Below are positions 6,442 through 6,514 of a DNA stretch of 6,514 nucleotides, in pieces; within the stretch, counting starts at the first letter, position 1; each line of letters begins with the position of its first letter. This DNA is from CAZIOH01 sp964540815 (lineage in GTDB: Bacteria; Myxococcota_A; Polyangia; Fen-1088), in NCBI GenBank assembly GCA_964540815.1, contig CAZIOH010000172.1, forward strand, positions 1 through 6,514, written 5' to 3'. Below the pieces are notes generated by a model that was given only the letters and a program-made list of their open reading frames with translations, ran no database searches and was not told the DNA's origin. Made by a program: the position numbers and the translations under genes.

Positions 6442-6476
6442 GAAGGTACCAAATCGGCGTAAGTACTTGAAATCAG

Positions 6477-6514
6477 TGCGGTCGGGGAGAGTCGAACTCC
6501 CACAATATTACTAT
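6477..6514 (-). tRNA. tRNA, probably tRNA-Leu, 3' part only (cut by window edge)
   Basis: On the minus strand the sequence forms a perfect T-arm: stem GGGAG (6501-6497), loop TTCGACT (6496-6490) and stem CTCCC (6489-6485). This is followed by a 7-nt acceptor strand CGACCGC (6484-6478) and discriminator A (6477). The next bases are CTG, so the CCA end is not encoded and would be added enzymatically. An acceptor ending CGACCGCA is typical of bacterial tRNA-Leu (5' strand GCGGTCG), and the AT-rich bases before the T-arm could be the end of a long variable arm. The anticodon and 5' half lie beyond the window, so the isoacceptor cannot be given. Confidence 0.8.

Larger units (their letters stand above)
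5506..6476. other. Long region without an intact gene
   Basis: These roughly 970 nt separate the immunity gene from the tRNA. Open frames here are short, overlap on both strands and lack ribosome binding sites or family motifs. The supportable contents are a weak hairpin just after the immunity gene, an interleaved inverted repeat (5561-5628), a frameshifted toxin remnant (about 5696-5856) and a degenerate direct duplication (6226-6435). I see nothing I can support in 5940-6225. The picture is of decayed accessory DNA next to a tRNA. Confidence 0.65.

Noticed and set aside
5600..6470. Orphan RHS tip left from an earlier cassette swap
   Set aside because: I looked for coding for the YYNRFRYY and DPxGL core motifs beyond the immunity gene and found none in any frame.
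6315..6503. 62-residue minus-strand open frame starting inside the tRNA
   Set aside because: It begins within the T-arm of the tRNA, a common false call, and continues through repeats with no motif.

Overview
The window is GC-rich through its first 4.68 kb and its coding frames favour G or C at third positions. It reads as part of a type VI secretion effector locus from a high-GC Gram-negative bacterium. The combination of a TPR-like protein, a PAAR-like (DUF4150-type) RHS effector and an immunity gene would fit Myxococcota or a related proteobacterial group, but that placement is inference from gene style only.

Layout: (1) 45-806, a helical TPR-like protein that may begin upstream of the window. 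Its stop codon overlaps the next start in a TGATG junction. (2) 806-5131, a 1441-residue polymorphic toxin with, in order, a PAAR-like N-terminus, a DUF6531-type entry domain, many YD/RHS repeats, a complete RHS core with the autocleavage motifs DPIGL and DPLGL, and a C-terminal tip of about 109 residues that I cannot assign to a known toxin family. (3) 5134-5505, a 123-residue protein starting 2 nt after the toxin stop, placed exactly where a cognate immunity gene is expected. (4) 5506-6476, about 970 nt with no intact gene. It holds a frameshifted remnant of a DUF5615 (PIN-like) toxin, an interleaved inverted repeat and a degenerate direct duplication. (5) 6477-6514, the 3' part of a tRNA, probably tRNA-Leu, on the minus strand and cut by the window edge.

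The expected mechanism, inferred from related systems, is as follows. The PAAR-like cone caps the VgrG spike and the RHS repeats form a cocoon around the tip. The RHS core cleaves itself after DPLGL, and the released tip acts in a neighbouring cell while the downstream protein protects the producer. The TPR-like protein, translationally coupled to the effector, is a candidate loading adaptor.

The most interesting signals are the unassigned tip and immunity pair and the abrupt fall in GC inside the conserved RHS core near 4682. The fall marks a probable recombination joint at which this tip and immunity cassette was swapped onto an older RHS trunk.
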